DNA from: Nostoc sp. NIES-4103
GTDB lineage: Bacteria; Cyanobacteriota; Cyanobacteriia; Cyanobacteriales; Nostocaceae
Length of the DNA: 64,000 bases
Assembly (NCBI RefSeq): GCF_002368335.1
Contig: NZ_AP018288.1
Span: 6,157,255-6,221,254, forward strand
Direction: 5' to 3'
Shown here: piece after piece, positions 34,806 through 43,360 of the stretch
How the letters are laid out: each line of letters begins with the position of its first letter
Numbering within the stretch: position 1 is the first letter of the stretch
Notes under the pieces: generated by a model
Seen by the model: only the letters and a program-made list of their open reading frames with translations
Told to the model about the DNA's origin: nothing
Database searches by the model: none
Position numbers and translations under genes: made by a program

Positions 34806-35864
34806 ATGTCTGACACTTTGACTAAGCTGACCTACCAAACCTTTCAGCAGAGCAAAAGTTTTTTTAGTTTCACTCACCAAACCTTAACTACACAGTTGAG
34901 AGATCTATTGCTTCCAAAGGTGAGACAGAAAATCAAACCCGTTTCCCAAGAGTTATTGCTCAAAGTACAAGAAAGACTCAATCATCTACTGGAAATAGAT
35001 TGGCAGGATACGGAAAAAGGAATGTATCCAAAAACCTTACTATTTGATAACCCTTGGGAAGACTTTTTCCGTTTTTATCCACAGGTATGGCTCGACATAC
35101 CTCGAATATGGGAGCGAATTCAACTCAATAAATATCAAGATTTTTCGTCAGAAATAGAGACTGATGGTTATCCGAGTTACTACTTACAGAACTTTCATCA
35201 TCAATCAAATGGCTATTTGAGCGATTTGTCTGCTAATTTATACGACTTACAAGTAGAGTTGCTCTTTGGTGGCTCAACTGATGCAATGCGACGGCGTGTT
35301 ATTTCTCCACTAAAACGAGGATTAAAAACTTTTGAGTATGTCATTCCACGACAGATTCGCATTTTAGATGTAGCTTGTGGAACTGGGCGTACTCTCAGGA
35401 TGATTCGTGCAGCTCTACCTCAAGCATCATTACACGGTATTGATTTATCGCCAGCTTATTTACGTAAGGCAAATGAGTTACTATCTCATATTCCAGGAGA
35501 ATTGCCACAACTGTTGCAAGCTAATGCCGAGGAGTTGCCTTATTTAGACAATTATTTTCATGCTGTAACTTCTATTTTCCTGTTCCATGAGTTACCAGCA
35601 AATGTGCGTCAAACAGTTATTGAACAATGCTTCCGGGTGATAAAACCAGGTGGAGTTCTGATTATTTGTGACTCAATTCAGCTAAATGATTGTCCTGAAA
35701 TGGCTCCGATATTCCATAATTTCCACGCGGTTTATCATGAACCTTATTACAGGCATTACACAACTGACGATTTGATAGAACGTTTAGAAAAAGCAGGGTT
35801 TGAAAATATTGAGACGCAAGTCCACTTTCTCAGTAAATATTTTATTGCTCAAAAGCCAGCTTAG
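34806..35864 (+). CDS. class I SAM-dependent methyltransferase
   Basis: 352 aa. The SAM-binding motif I is RILDVACGTGRTLRMIRAAL (about 190-210), followed by LHGIDLSPAYLRKANELL and the post-I acidic and motif II regions. CFRVIKPGGVLIICDSIQL is the usual motif III. The N-terminal 180 residues form a helical region not typical of UbiE, seen in cyanobacterial relatives. Acceptor unknown. It stands alone, followed by a purine-rich microsatellite. Confidence 0.85.
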   Translation: MSDTLTKLTYQTFQQSKSFFSFTHQTLTTQLRDLLLPKVRQKIKPVSQELLLKVQERLNHLLEIDWQDTEKGMYPKTLLFDNPWEDFFRFYPQVWLDIPRIWERIQLNKYQDFSSEIETDGYPSYYLQNFHHQSNGYLSDLSANLYDLQVELLFGGSTDAMRRRVISPLKRGLKTFEYVIPRQIRILDVACGTGRTLRMIRAALPQASLHGIDLSPAYLRKANELLSHIPGELPQLLQANAEELPYLDNYFHAVTSIFLFHELPANVRQTVIEQCFRVIKPGGVLIICDSIQLNDCPEMAPIFHNFHAVYHEPYYRHYTTDDLIERLEKAGFENIETQVHFLSKYFIAQKPA

Positions 35865-35881
35865 TTTGCTTGCAGGGAAGT

Positions 35882-35920
35882 AGGGGGGATGAGGGGGATG
35901 AGGGGGATGAGGGAGATGGG
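35882..35920. repeat. GGGGGATGA microsatellite
   Basis: Three to four 9-bp GGGGGATGA units, the last degenerate (GGGAGATGG). The same purine-rich type occurs in frame in two coding regions of this window. A run of AACTCCT heptamers follows at about 35941-35983. Confidence 0.75.
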
Positions 35921-35985
35921 GAACTAAGAGAATAATTTCTAACTCCTAACTCCTAACTCCCAACTCCTAACTCCCAACTCCTCCA

Positions 35986-37665
35986 TCAAAAAGGTGGCAG
36001 TTCTTTGAGAATCGTAAACCGGATATGATTAATTGCTAAGTCACCTATGGGAATATCATCTTTAGTAAGGCGGATGCCTTGGCTACTTAAGGTTTCAAAG
36101 GGGATGCCTTTGCCAATTTCAATGTGATACCAGCATAAGCCCATAAAAAAGCGGGTGGGATATGGGCCATTATTCCCCAAATCATCAGGATTAGATTCCA
36201 TTGGCAACCAGCCAATACCTGGGATGTAGAACTCTAGCCAAACGTGATTAAAGTCGGGTTGCAAGGGAACACCTTGCTGTTCGCCATGAGCAGGGCATTT
36301 ATATCTACCAACGGTGCGGCAAGGGATACCATTTAAACGGCATAGGGCAAGCAAAACTCCCACATATTCACCACAGGAGCCAACACCACGTTCTAAAACT
36401 ATATCTGGCGTGTCAATGTATGGTTTAATACCATAAGATAACTCATCATAAACATAATTGCGGATGCTGTACATTTTCCGCAGTAAATTGGTTTCTGAGC
36501 CGATCGCATCACGAGCAGCACGGCGGACAATGGTAGTATCCATTGCCAAATCGTCATCATCCACCAAATAGCGACTTTGAAATTCTGGTGAGAGTTCAGG
36601 AATGCCTTCTGTATCTTTGGGCGTGATGCGATACTTAATCCCTCGCACTTCTAACAGTGCTTTCCAGCCAAATACGTGCCGTTCGCCAGGGGTTAGGGCA
36701 TCAAACTTAAACACTGCCACACGTTGTCCATCTATCACTTCTTCGGTAAAAGGTAGCCCAATGGGTTCAACGTGTTTGAGCTTTTGGCGCTCAGTTTCTG
36801 AGGGTAAAGCAATACGCCATTCTACTTCTGGTAAATATACCTCCTCTAAAGGAGAAATTTCCTCAGCATAGGACATTTCAATGAGATAGCCATTAGAGAG
36901 GGCGTAATGTTTATCTGGCTCGTAATGGTAATACAGCGGGTGAATAAAAGTGCGATCGCGGTACGTTAACTCATAATTGGGGTCAGCGTTGGGATTATCT
37001 CGGATATAAGGCTCATCGGAAGCATAGGCAATGTAGAGATTTTCCTTACCTGACTCGCTATCAATGTATACCGCAATGCCAGTGGGAGATTCAAACGGTG
37101 TTAGCACACTGAAGTTAATTTCTCCTGTGGCCCGATCCATCGAGTAGACTGTTTGTTCTGTGCGATCGCAAATCCAAAGCGTTTCTTGGCTAACTGCCAA
37201 ATTTTCTACGCCAACGCCAGGCGCATAAAATTTGGTAATTTCTTTGCGCGTTTCGCGATCATATACCAGTATCGAACCTAACTTTTGGCAACTGATGTAA
37301 ACCGTTGATTCCCAAACAGCAATGCCGTCAGCGGGATAAGGTAAAGTGACAAAATGCTCCAAACCCAAAGAGGTGAGTTTGGATAAATAAACACTGTGTT
37401 CACGAGTTACCCATAACGTATCTTCCCACACTGCTAGACCAGTCACTTCCGTAAATTCTCTAGTTTGGTGAGGATTGAGAATTTTGCTGTTGTCAGAAGC
37501 AGGATCAATCTCTAGTAGATGACCTTTGGTAGTATCAATAGCAATGAGTCTATCTTTAATGAAAGCAATGCCACTTAGGGTAGCAGCGGTAAGCGGTCGA
37601 ATTATCCTTTGCCCAAACATCTGGCTAGCAGTGAAACTAGGGAGTGCAAAACTCATATTAAGCAT
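35986..37665 (-). CDS. transglutaminase-like protein with N-terminal beta-propeller
   Basis: 559 aa. Residues 20-220 contain repeated segments (FIKDRLIAIDTTKGHLLEID, LAVWEDTLWVTREHSVYL, IAVWESTVYISCQKLGSILV) consistent with a six- or seven-bladed beta-propeller. The C-terminal half holds a transglutaminase/protease core with Cys in GVGSCGEYVGVLLALC, His in FNHVWLEFYIPGIGWLPMES and Asp in NPDD, the expected Cys-His-Asp triad. No signal peptide was seen. The family could act as a peptidase or amidase; substrate unknown. Confidence 0.8.
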   Translation of the reverse strand: MLNMSFALPSFTASQMFGQRIIRPLTAATLSGIAFIKDRLIAIDTTKGHLLEIDPASDNSKILNPHQTREFTEVTGLAVWEDTLWVTREHSVYLSKLTSLGLEHFVTLPYPADGIAVWESTVYISCQKLGSILVYDRETRKEITKFYAPGVGVENLAVSQETLWICDRTEQTVYSMDRATGEINFSVLTPFESPTGIAVYIDSESGKENLYIAYASDEPYIRDNPNADPNYELTYRDRTFIHPLYYHYEPDKHYALSNGYLIEMSYAEEISPLEEVYLPEVEWRIALPSETERQKLKHVEPIGLPFTEEVIDGQRVAVFKFDALTPGERHVFGWKALLEVRGIKYRITPKDTEGIPELSPEFQSRYLVDDDDLAMDTTIVRRAARDAIGSETNLLRKMYSIRNYVYDELSYGIKPYIDTPDIVLERGVGSCGEYVGVLLALCRLNGIPCRTVGRYKCPAHGEQQGVPLQPDFNHVWLEFYIPGIGWLPMESNPDDLGNNGPYPTRFFMGLCWYHIEIGKGIPFETLSSQGIRLTKDDIPIGDLAINHIRFTILKELPPF

Positions 37666-37945
37666 ATTTGTTCAACGGTTTAGCACGCCTAGGATTAATT
37701 GTGGCATAACCTTTGACACTAAACCTCAGACTTCTATACTCTTAATTATCAGTAGAATGTGTTACAAAAAACTCTTTCGTAGGAAATAATACATATATGT
37801 CAATAGACGAAATATTTGAAAATGTGATGAAATGTATTTAAACTCATACAAGTTGATATTAGTCCTAATGTTACTTTAGTTGGTGGTTTTCCAGCCACCA
37901 CTAAATTATGATCGAATTTTGTAACCATTTCCTGTAACCTACAAA

Positions 37946-40804
37946 ATGTCTGCTAATTCTCTGCCTGAAGGTGCTGCCACTTGGCATAGTTTGGAAGTTG
38001 ATAAAGCGCTGAACCTGCTTGATAGTAACGCAGACCAAGGCTTAACACCCCAAGAAGTTGAACAGCGGTTGCAGAAATACGGCCCGAACGAACTAGAAGA
38101 AAGTGCTGGTCGCAACGCTTGGGAAATTCTGCTGGATCAGTTCAAGAACATAATGTTGTTGATGCTGATTGCTGTGGCTTTTATTTCTGGGTTTTTAGAC
38201 TTTATGTCTTGGCGGGCGGGCGAACTGAAGCCTGGTGAAGTGCCATTCAAAGACACCATCGCCATTTTAGCCATTGTTATCCTCAATGGCATACTCGGCT
38301 ACGTCCAAGAAAGCCGGGCTGAAAAAGCCCTCGCCGCGTTGAAACAACTGGCCTCTCCGTTGGTGCGAGTGATTCGTGACCGTAGAGTAGTGGAAGTAGC
38401 AGCCAAAGAACTAGTTCCGGGCGATGTCATGCTGCTGGAAGCTGGGGTACAGATAGCCGCAGATGGGCGTTTAATCGAAGCTTCTAATTTACAAGTGCGA
38501 GAATCAGCACTGACGGGCGAAGCCGAAGCTGTAAACAAGCAAGCAACCCTAGTTTTACCAGAAGAAACAGATTTAGGCGATCGCATTAATTTAGTTTTTC
38601 AAGGAACAGAAGTTGTCCAAGGAAGAGCGAAGGTTCTGGTAAGCAACACCGGGATGCGAACCGAACTAGGCAAAATTGCTGCCATGTTGCAGTCGGTGGA
38701 TAGTGAACCGACTCCTTTGCAACAGCGGATGACTCAATTGGGCAACGTTTTGGTGACGGGTTCTTTGATTCTTGTAGCGATCGTCGTTGTTGGTGGTGTC
38801 ATCCAGACCAGAGGTTTTAGCAACCTCAGAGAACTGTTGGAAGTTTCTTTGAGTATGGCGGTTGCTGTGGTGCCAGAAGGTTTACCCGCCGTAATTACCG
38901 TTACCCTCGCACTGGGAACCCAGCGGATGGTACGCCGCAATGCCTTAATTCGCAAACTCCCAGCAGTGGAAACCTTGGGTTCTGTCACCACCATTTGTTC
39001 TGATAAAACCGGCACTTTGACTCAGAACAAAATGGTGGTACAGTCAGTTTACACCGACACCAAATCCTTTCGTGTCACTGGAGAAGGTTATGCTCCCACG
39101 GGAGATTTTCAATTAGATAATCAAAAAATTCCCGTAGAGTCACATCCAGACATCTTGGCCTTGTTAGTCGCCTGTGCCGTTTGTAATGATTCCGTGCTGC
39201 AAAAAGAAAAAGGCGAATGGGCGATTCTGGGAGATCCTACAGAAGGTGCATTGCTGACACTGGCGGGTAAAGCAGGTATTGAGAAAGACCAATGGAATAG
39301 TAAATTACCCCGAGTTGGGGAATTTCCTTTTTCCTCAGAACGCAAACGCATGAGCGTGATTTGTCGAGTCGAGCAAGTTGCCACAGGTGAACCATCTTTG
39401 AGCGCAGTTGACCCCGCGATCGCTGGGCTAGTGCAATCGCAAGCGTACTTAATGTTTACCAAAGGTTCACCAGAGATAGTCTTGTCACGTTGCACTCAGA
39501 TTTATTTAGGCGATCACCCAACGCCCCTCACAGAAGAGCAACGCCAAAAGATTTTGGCAGAAAATGACCAAATGGCAAGTAAAGGTTTGCGGGTGTTAGG
39601 TTTTGCTTTTAAACCCCTGACCGAAATTCCCCCAGAAGGGTCAGACGAAACATCCGAGGAAGATTTGGTATGGCTGGGATTGGTGGGAATGCTAGATGCA
39701 CCACGCCCAGAAGTCAGGGCAGCAGTCCAAGAATGTCGGGAAGCAGGGATTCGCCCAGTGATGATTACTGGCGACCACCAATTAACTGCAAGAGCAATTG
39801 CTACCGATTTAGGTATTGCCCAAGCAGGCGATCGCGTTTTGACAGGTCAAGAATTGCAACGCATGAGTGACCAAGAACTAGAGCAAAATGTGGACTTGGT
39901 GAGCATTTATGCTAGGGTCGCCCCAGAACACAAACTGCGAATTGTGCAAGCACTGCAACGTCGAGGCAGATTTGTAGCCATGACAGGCGATGGTGTCAAC
40001 GATGCCCCAGCCATTAAACAAGCTGACATCGGTATTGCAATGGGTGTTACTGGTACTGATGTCAGTAAAGAAGCTAGTGACATGGTACTACTTGATGACA
40101 ACTTCGCCACCATTGTCGCCGCCACTAAGGAAGGTCGAGTAGTATACACCAATATCCGCCGCTTTATTAAATACATTTTGGGTAGTAACATTGGCGAAGT
40201 CCTCACAATTGCCGCCGCGCCCTTAATTGGCTTGGGAGGCGTTCCCCTGACCCCGTTGCAAATTCTGTGGATGAATTTGGTGACAGACGGTTTACCAGCC
40301 CTGGCGTTGGCTGTGGAACCCCCAGAACCAGATGTGATGAAGCGTCCACCTTTTAGTCCTAGGGAAAGTATTTTTGCTAGGGGCTTGGGTTCTTATATGG
40401 TTCGCATTGGTATCATCTTTGCCATTATCAGCATTTCGTTGATGGCCTGGGCTTACAACCATACCCATGCAGCCGGGTATCAAGGCAACCCCGATGCTTG
40501 GAAAACAATGGTGTTTACAACGTTGTGTATTGCCCAAATGGGTCATGCCATAGCCATTCGTTCCAATAATCAACTGGCTATTGAGATGAATCCCTTCTCC
40601 AATCCTTTTGTGTTCGGTGCTGTAGTCGTGACAACGATTTTACAGTTGATGCTAGTTTACGTCCCACCGCTGCGAGACTTCTTTGGTACCCACTACCTGA
40701 CTTTAGAGGAATTGGGGGTTTGTATCGGTTTCAGTGCCTTGATGTTTGTGTGGGTGGAATTGGAAAAGCTATTTTTGCGGTTTGCGGGCAAGAAGGCTGT
40801 CTAG
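37946..40804 (+). CDS. P-type cation-transporting ATPase (PacL-like, Ca2+ type)
   Basis: 952 aa. N-terminal cation-ATPase domain (WHSLEVDKALNLLDSNADQG, typical of type IIA). Signature residues: PEGLPAVITVTLALG in helix 4, phosphorylation site CSDKTGTLTQNKM, nucleotide site KGSPEIVLSRC and hinge GDGVNDAPAIKQADIGIAMG. Ten membrane helices are expected. It exports Ca2+ (or Mn2+/Na+) from the cytoplasm at the expense of ATP. It is separated from recF by only 70 bp, which contains a 60-bp perfect palindrome. Confidence 0.92.
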   Translation: MSANSLPEGAATWHSLEVDKALNLLDSNADQGLTPQEVEQRLQKYGPNELEESAGRNAWEILLDQFKNIMLLMLIAVAFISGFLDFMSWRAGELKPGEVPFKDTIAILAIVILNGILGYVQESRAEKALAALKQLASPLVRVIRDRRVVEVAAKELVPGDVMLLEAGVQIAADGRLIEASNLQVRESALTGEAEAVNKQATLVLPEETDLGDRINLVFQGTEVVQGRAKVLVSNTGMRTELGKIAAMLQSVDSEPTPLQQRMTQLGNVLVTGSLILVAIVVVGGVIQTRGFSNLRELLEVSLSMAVAVVPEGLPAVITVTLALGTQRMVRRNALIRKLPAVETLGSVTTICSDKTGTLTQNKMVVQSVYTDTKSFRVTGEGYAPTGDFQLDNQKIPVESHPDILALLVACAVCNDSVLQKEKGEWAILGDPTEGALLTLAGKAGIEKDQWNSKLPRVGEFPFSSERKRMSVICRVEQVATGEPSLSAVDPAIAGLVQSQAYLMFTKGSPEIVLSRCTQIYLGDHPTPLTEEQRQKILAENDQMASKGLRVLGFAFKPLTEIPPEGSDETSEEDLVWLGLVGMLDAPRPEVRAAVQECREAGIRPVMITGDHQLTARAIATDLGIAQAGDRVLTGQELQRMSDQELEQNVDLVSIYARVAPEHKLRIVQALQRRGRFVAMTGDGVNDAPAIKQADIGIAMGVTGTDVSKEASDMVLLDDNFATIVAATKEGRVVYTNIRRFIKYILGSNIGEVLTIAAAPLIGLGGVPLTPLQILWMNLVTDGLPALALAVEPPEPDVMKRPPFSPRESIFARGLGSYMVRIGIIFAIISISLMAWAYNHTHAAGYQGNPDAWKTMVFTTLCIAQMGHAIAIRSNNQLAIEMNPFSNPFVFGAVVVTTILQLMLVYVPPLRDFFGTHYLTLEELGVCIGFSALMFVWVELEKLFLRFAGKKAV

Positions 40805-40805
40805 A

Positions 40806-40865
40806 AATTAAAAATTAAAAATTAAAATTGGGGAATTCCCCAATTTTAATTTTTAATTTTTAATT
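40806..40865. repeat. 60-bp perfect palindrome between P-type ATPase and recF
   Basis: The centre GGGGAATTCCCC (40830-40841) is flanked on each side by 24 bases of AAAAATT/AATTTTT units that are exactly complementary. All 30 pairs match. It ends 9 bp before the recF start, so it is both the ATPase 3' end (likely terminator) and part of the recF leader. Confidence 0.92.
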
Positions 40866-40874
40866 CTTTTTTTT

Positions 40875-42011
40875 ATGTATTTAAAAAACATTCACCTAAG
40901 ACAGTTTCGCAATTACCAAGAGCAAAAGGTTGAATTTACTGCTGCTAAAACAATTTTGGTAGGTAATAATGCTCAGGGAAAGTCGAATTTGTTGGAGGCG
41001 GTGGAGTTGTTGGCGACATTGCGATCGCACCGCATGGCACGTGATCGCGATTTAGTCAAAGAAGGAGAAGCGATCGCTCAAATTCATGCCACCCTAGAAC
41101 GACAAACTGGCATCAGTGACTTAACTTTAACTCTTCGTCGCAATGGTCGCCGTAGTGTTGCCCTCAATGGTGAGTCTCTACGGCGACAAATGGACTTTCT
41201 CGGTGTGCTGAATGCAGTGCAGTTTTCCAGCTTAGATTTAGAACTAGTACGCGGTGGCCCTGAAGGTCGCCGCAATTGGCTAGATACGCTGTTAATTCAA
41301 CTTGAACCAGTTTATGCTCACATTTTGCAGCAATATAACCATGTATTACGCCAACGCAACGCCTTTCTAAAAAAATATCAAGACTCGGCAGGAGCGCAAG
41401 GCTTTGCGCCTCTACATCAGGAACTTGCTGTGTGGGATGCACAATTAGCGACTACAGGTACAAGGGTAATTAGAAGACGCGATCGGGCTATCCAAAGATT
41501 AGCTCCCATTGCAGCAGCTTGGCACGCCAATATCAGTGGCAGTACAGAAGTTTTACAAATCAAGTATGCGCCTAATGTTCCTTTGGAAAAAAACCAACCA
41601 GAAGAAGTCCAGCAAGCGTTTTTAACAAAAATTCAACAAAGAGCCGTTGCTGAGTCGTACAGAGGTATTACCCTTGTGGGGCCCCATCGCGACGAAGTAG
41701 AATTAGCTATTAACCAAACACCCGCTCGTCAATACGGTTCTCAAGGTCAGCAACGAACTTTAGTACTAGCCTTGAAACTAGCAGAATTACAACTAATTGA
41801 AGAAGTCGTAAAAGAACCGCCACTACTGTTGCTTGATGATGTCTTGGCTGAATTAGACCCATCCCGCCAAAATCAATTATTAGATACCATTCAAGACCGT
41901 TTTCAAACCCTAATTACTACTACTCACCTGAGTTCTTTTGATTCCCAATGGTTGAATTCTTCCCAAATTCTTTTTGTTAAGGCAGGAGAAATATCAACCG
42001 ATAGTTATTAG
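40875..42011 (+). CDS. recF: DNA replication/repair protein RecF
   Basis: 378 aa SMC-like ATPase that helps load RecA at gaps. Starts MYLKNIHLRQFRNYQEQKVE. Walker A is LVGNNAQGKSNLLEAVELLA, the signature region is GSQGQQRTLVLALKLAELQL and Walker B with D-loop is LLLLDDVLAELDPSRQNQLL. Length fits. It is transcribed with the upstream ATPase gene or from its own promoter in the 70-bp gap; no good ribosome site is visible, because the palindrome and a T-run precede the ATG. A heptamer array follows. Confidence 0.95.
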   Translation: MYLKNIHLRQFRNYQEQKVEFTAAKTILVGNNAQGKSNLLEAVELLATLRSHRMARDRDLVKEGEAIAQIHATLERQTGISDLTLTLRRNGRRSVALNGESLRRQMDFLGVLNAVQFSSLDLELVRGGPEGRRNWLDTLLIQLEPVYAHILQQYNHVLRQRNAFLKKYQDSAGAQGFAPLHQELAVWDAQLATTGTRVIRRRDRAIQRLAPIAAAWHANISGSTEVLQIKYAPNVPLEKNQPEEVQQAFLTKIQQRAVAESYRGITLVGPHRDEVELAINQTPARQYGSQGQQRTLVLALKLAELQLIEEVVKEPPLLLLDDVLAELDPSRQNQLLDTIQDRFQTLITTTHLSSFDSQWLNSSQILFVKAGEISTDSY

Positions 42012-42049
42012 TCATTAGTCATTAGTCATTAGTCATTAATCATTTGTCA
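42008..42049. repeat. TTAGTCA heptamer array (STRR type)
   Basis: Four perfect TTAGTCA units and two degenerate ones (TTAATCA, TTTGTCA). Short tandem heptamers of this kind are known from heterocystous cyanobacteria. Similar arrays occur downstream of clpP (53294-53328) and upstream of hisC (about 63049-63140). Confidence 0.85.
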
Positions 42050-42117
42050 TTTGGGACTTCCAAGTCAAAAAATATTCCATTGTTCACAGTCATCAGTCAA
42101 CAGTAATAAATTAATGA

Positions 42118-42576
42118 CTAATTTGCTTTTTCTATTCTTTTAAAAAGGTGGAGAACTATAAAAGTCAGGAAAGCCGCAATCAATCCTAACTGCCATAAAC
42201 CAAACCCAGCAGCAATTCCTAAACCAGCCGAAACCCAAATAGATGCAGCAGATGTGAGTCCGTGAATTTCAAGTCGCTGTGATGTTTGGGAAGATTGGCG
42301 GACAATTTCTCCAGCACCAAGAAATCCAACACCAGCTGCAATCCCTTGAATCACACGGCTGAGAGTATCAGCATCTGGTTGTAGCGGGCCTATTTGCAGA
42401 GGTATGACAGTGAACACAGCACAACCAAGGCAAACCAGCATATGAGTTCTTAAACCTGCTGGTTTGTGCTTCAACTGGCGTTCTGTTCCAATAATCGCCC
42501 CAAGCAGCAAAGCAAGGCAAAGCCTGAAGAGGATATTCAGAAAATCATTAGGTGCAAGATAGTAAGTGTTTAACAA
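42118..42576 (-). CDS. MgtC/SapB family membrane protein
   Basis: 152 aa with about four membrane helices. The family signature is AIIGTERQLKHKPAGLRTHM, followed by LVCLGCAVFTVI, and RVIQGIAAGVGFLGAGEIVR. Members influence Mg2+ homeostasis and virulence in pathogens; in cyanobacteria the role is unclear. The C-terminal domain of the longer MgtC proteins is absent, which is usual for this short subfamily. Confidence 0.88.
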   Translation of the reverse strand: MLNTYYLAPNDFLNILFRLCLALLLGAIIGTERQLKHKPAGLRTHMLVCLGCAVFTVIPLQIGPLQPDADTLSRVIQGIAAGVGFLGAGEIVRQSSQTSQRLEIHGLTSAASIWVSAGLGIAAGFGLWQLGLIAAFLTFIVLHLFKRIEKAN

Positions 42577-42809
42577 TGTTGGTTCACAGACAAAGTACTA
42601 AGTCCTACCGTTGATTGGTAGTATAGTTACCAAAATTATCCTGATATGATGAATTTTACTACAAAATCCTACCTAGCATTTGGCTTGAAAATAATTGAGA
42701 ATACTTTGTTTATTGAGAAAATCATTTTCTGTAATATTTGGCTCATCTACTCAAAATAATTTTTTGCAAAAATATATAAAATTTCACTTATAATTTATTT
42801 CAATATTAA
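42577..42809. other. AT-rich spacer left of MITE copy 2
   Basis: No gene seen. Probably holds the promoter of the MgtC-family gene. Confidence 0.4.
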
Positions 42810-43000
42810 TAGGACTTACGCGCAAGTGTCATGTTTTTTCGTTTGGGTTGTCAAAAGGAGCCAGTCGTGTAGGCGGGTTTCCCGACTTGAACGAACTGGC
42901 TTTCAAAAGTCAAAAGTCCAAAAAACCTGATTTTTGACCCAGTACTCTTGACTATTGACTGCCATCGCAGAAAATACTTGTGCCAGTTGCGTAAGTCCTG
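42810..43000. mobile_element. MITE family A, copy 2 (191 bp)
   Basis: Ends AGGACTTACGCGCAAG and CAGTTGCGTAAGTCCT with a 5-bp duplication ATTAA (42805-42809 and 43001-43005). Exactly the same length as copy 1, in inverse orientation, with the 41-bp hairpin at 42860-42900. Confidence 0.9.
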
Positions 43001-43360
43001 ATTAATTAACTCTAGCAGCAGCGGGGGTCAACTCTATTTAAGGCTCTTCAAGACTAAAAAATGATTATTGCTTAATATCTTAGGTCAAATTTTTAGATTT
43101 AAGCAGATACTCAAATATATGAATGTAAGATGCCTTTTCAAATATGCAGTTAGGGTTAATGAATGAAAAATATTAGGGAAAAAAGGAGTGAAATATAGCC
43201 ATAAACAATGTAATGAGTAATTAATCGAGAACTAAATCACAAAAACTAAACTTTAATGGTATAAGCTGCTTCTGGCAGACATTCACTAGATGAGATCTCA
43301 GAAGTGGGCAAGAGAATATGCTTGTAGTGGCAAACTGATAAATCACAATTAACAAATTGA
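43001..43360. other. leader region of PEP-synthase-like gene
   Basis: About 360 bp, AT-rich, without a gene or strong structure. Probably the promoter region of the gene starting at 43361. Confidence 0.4.
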
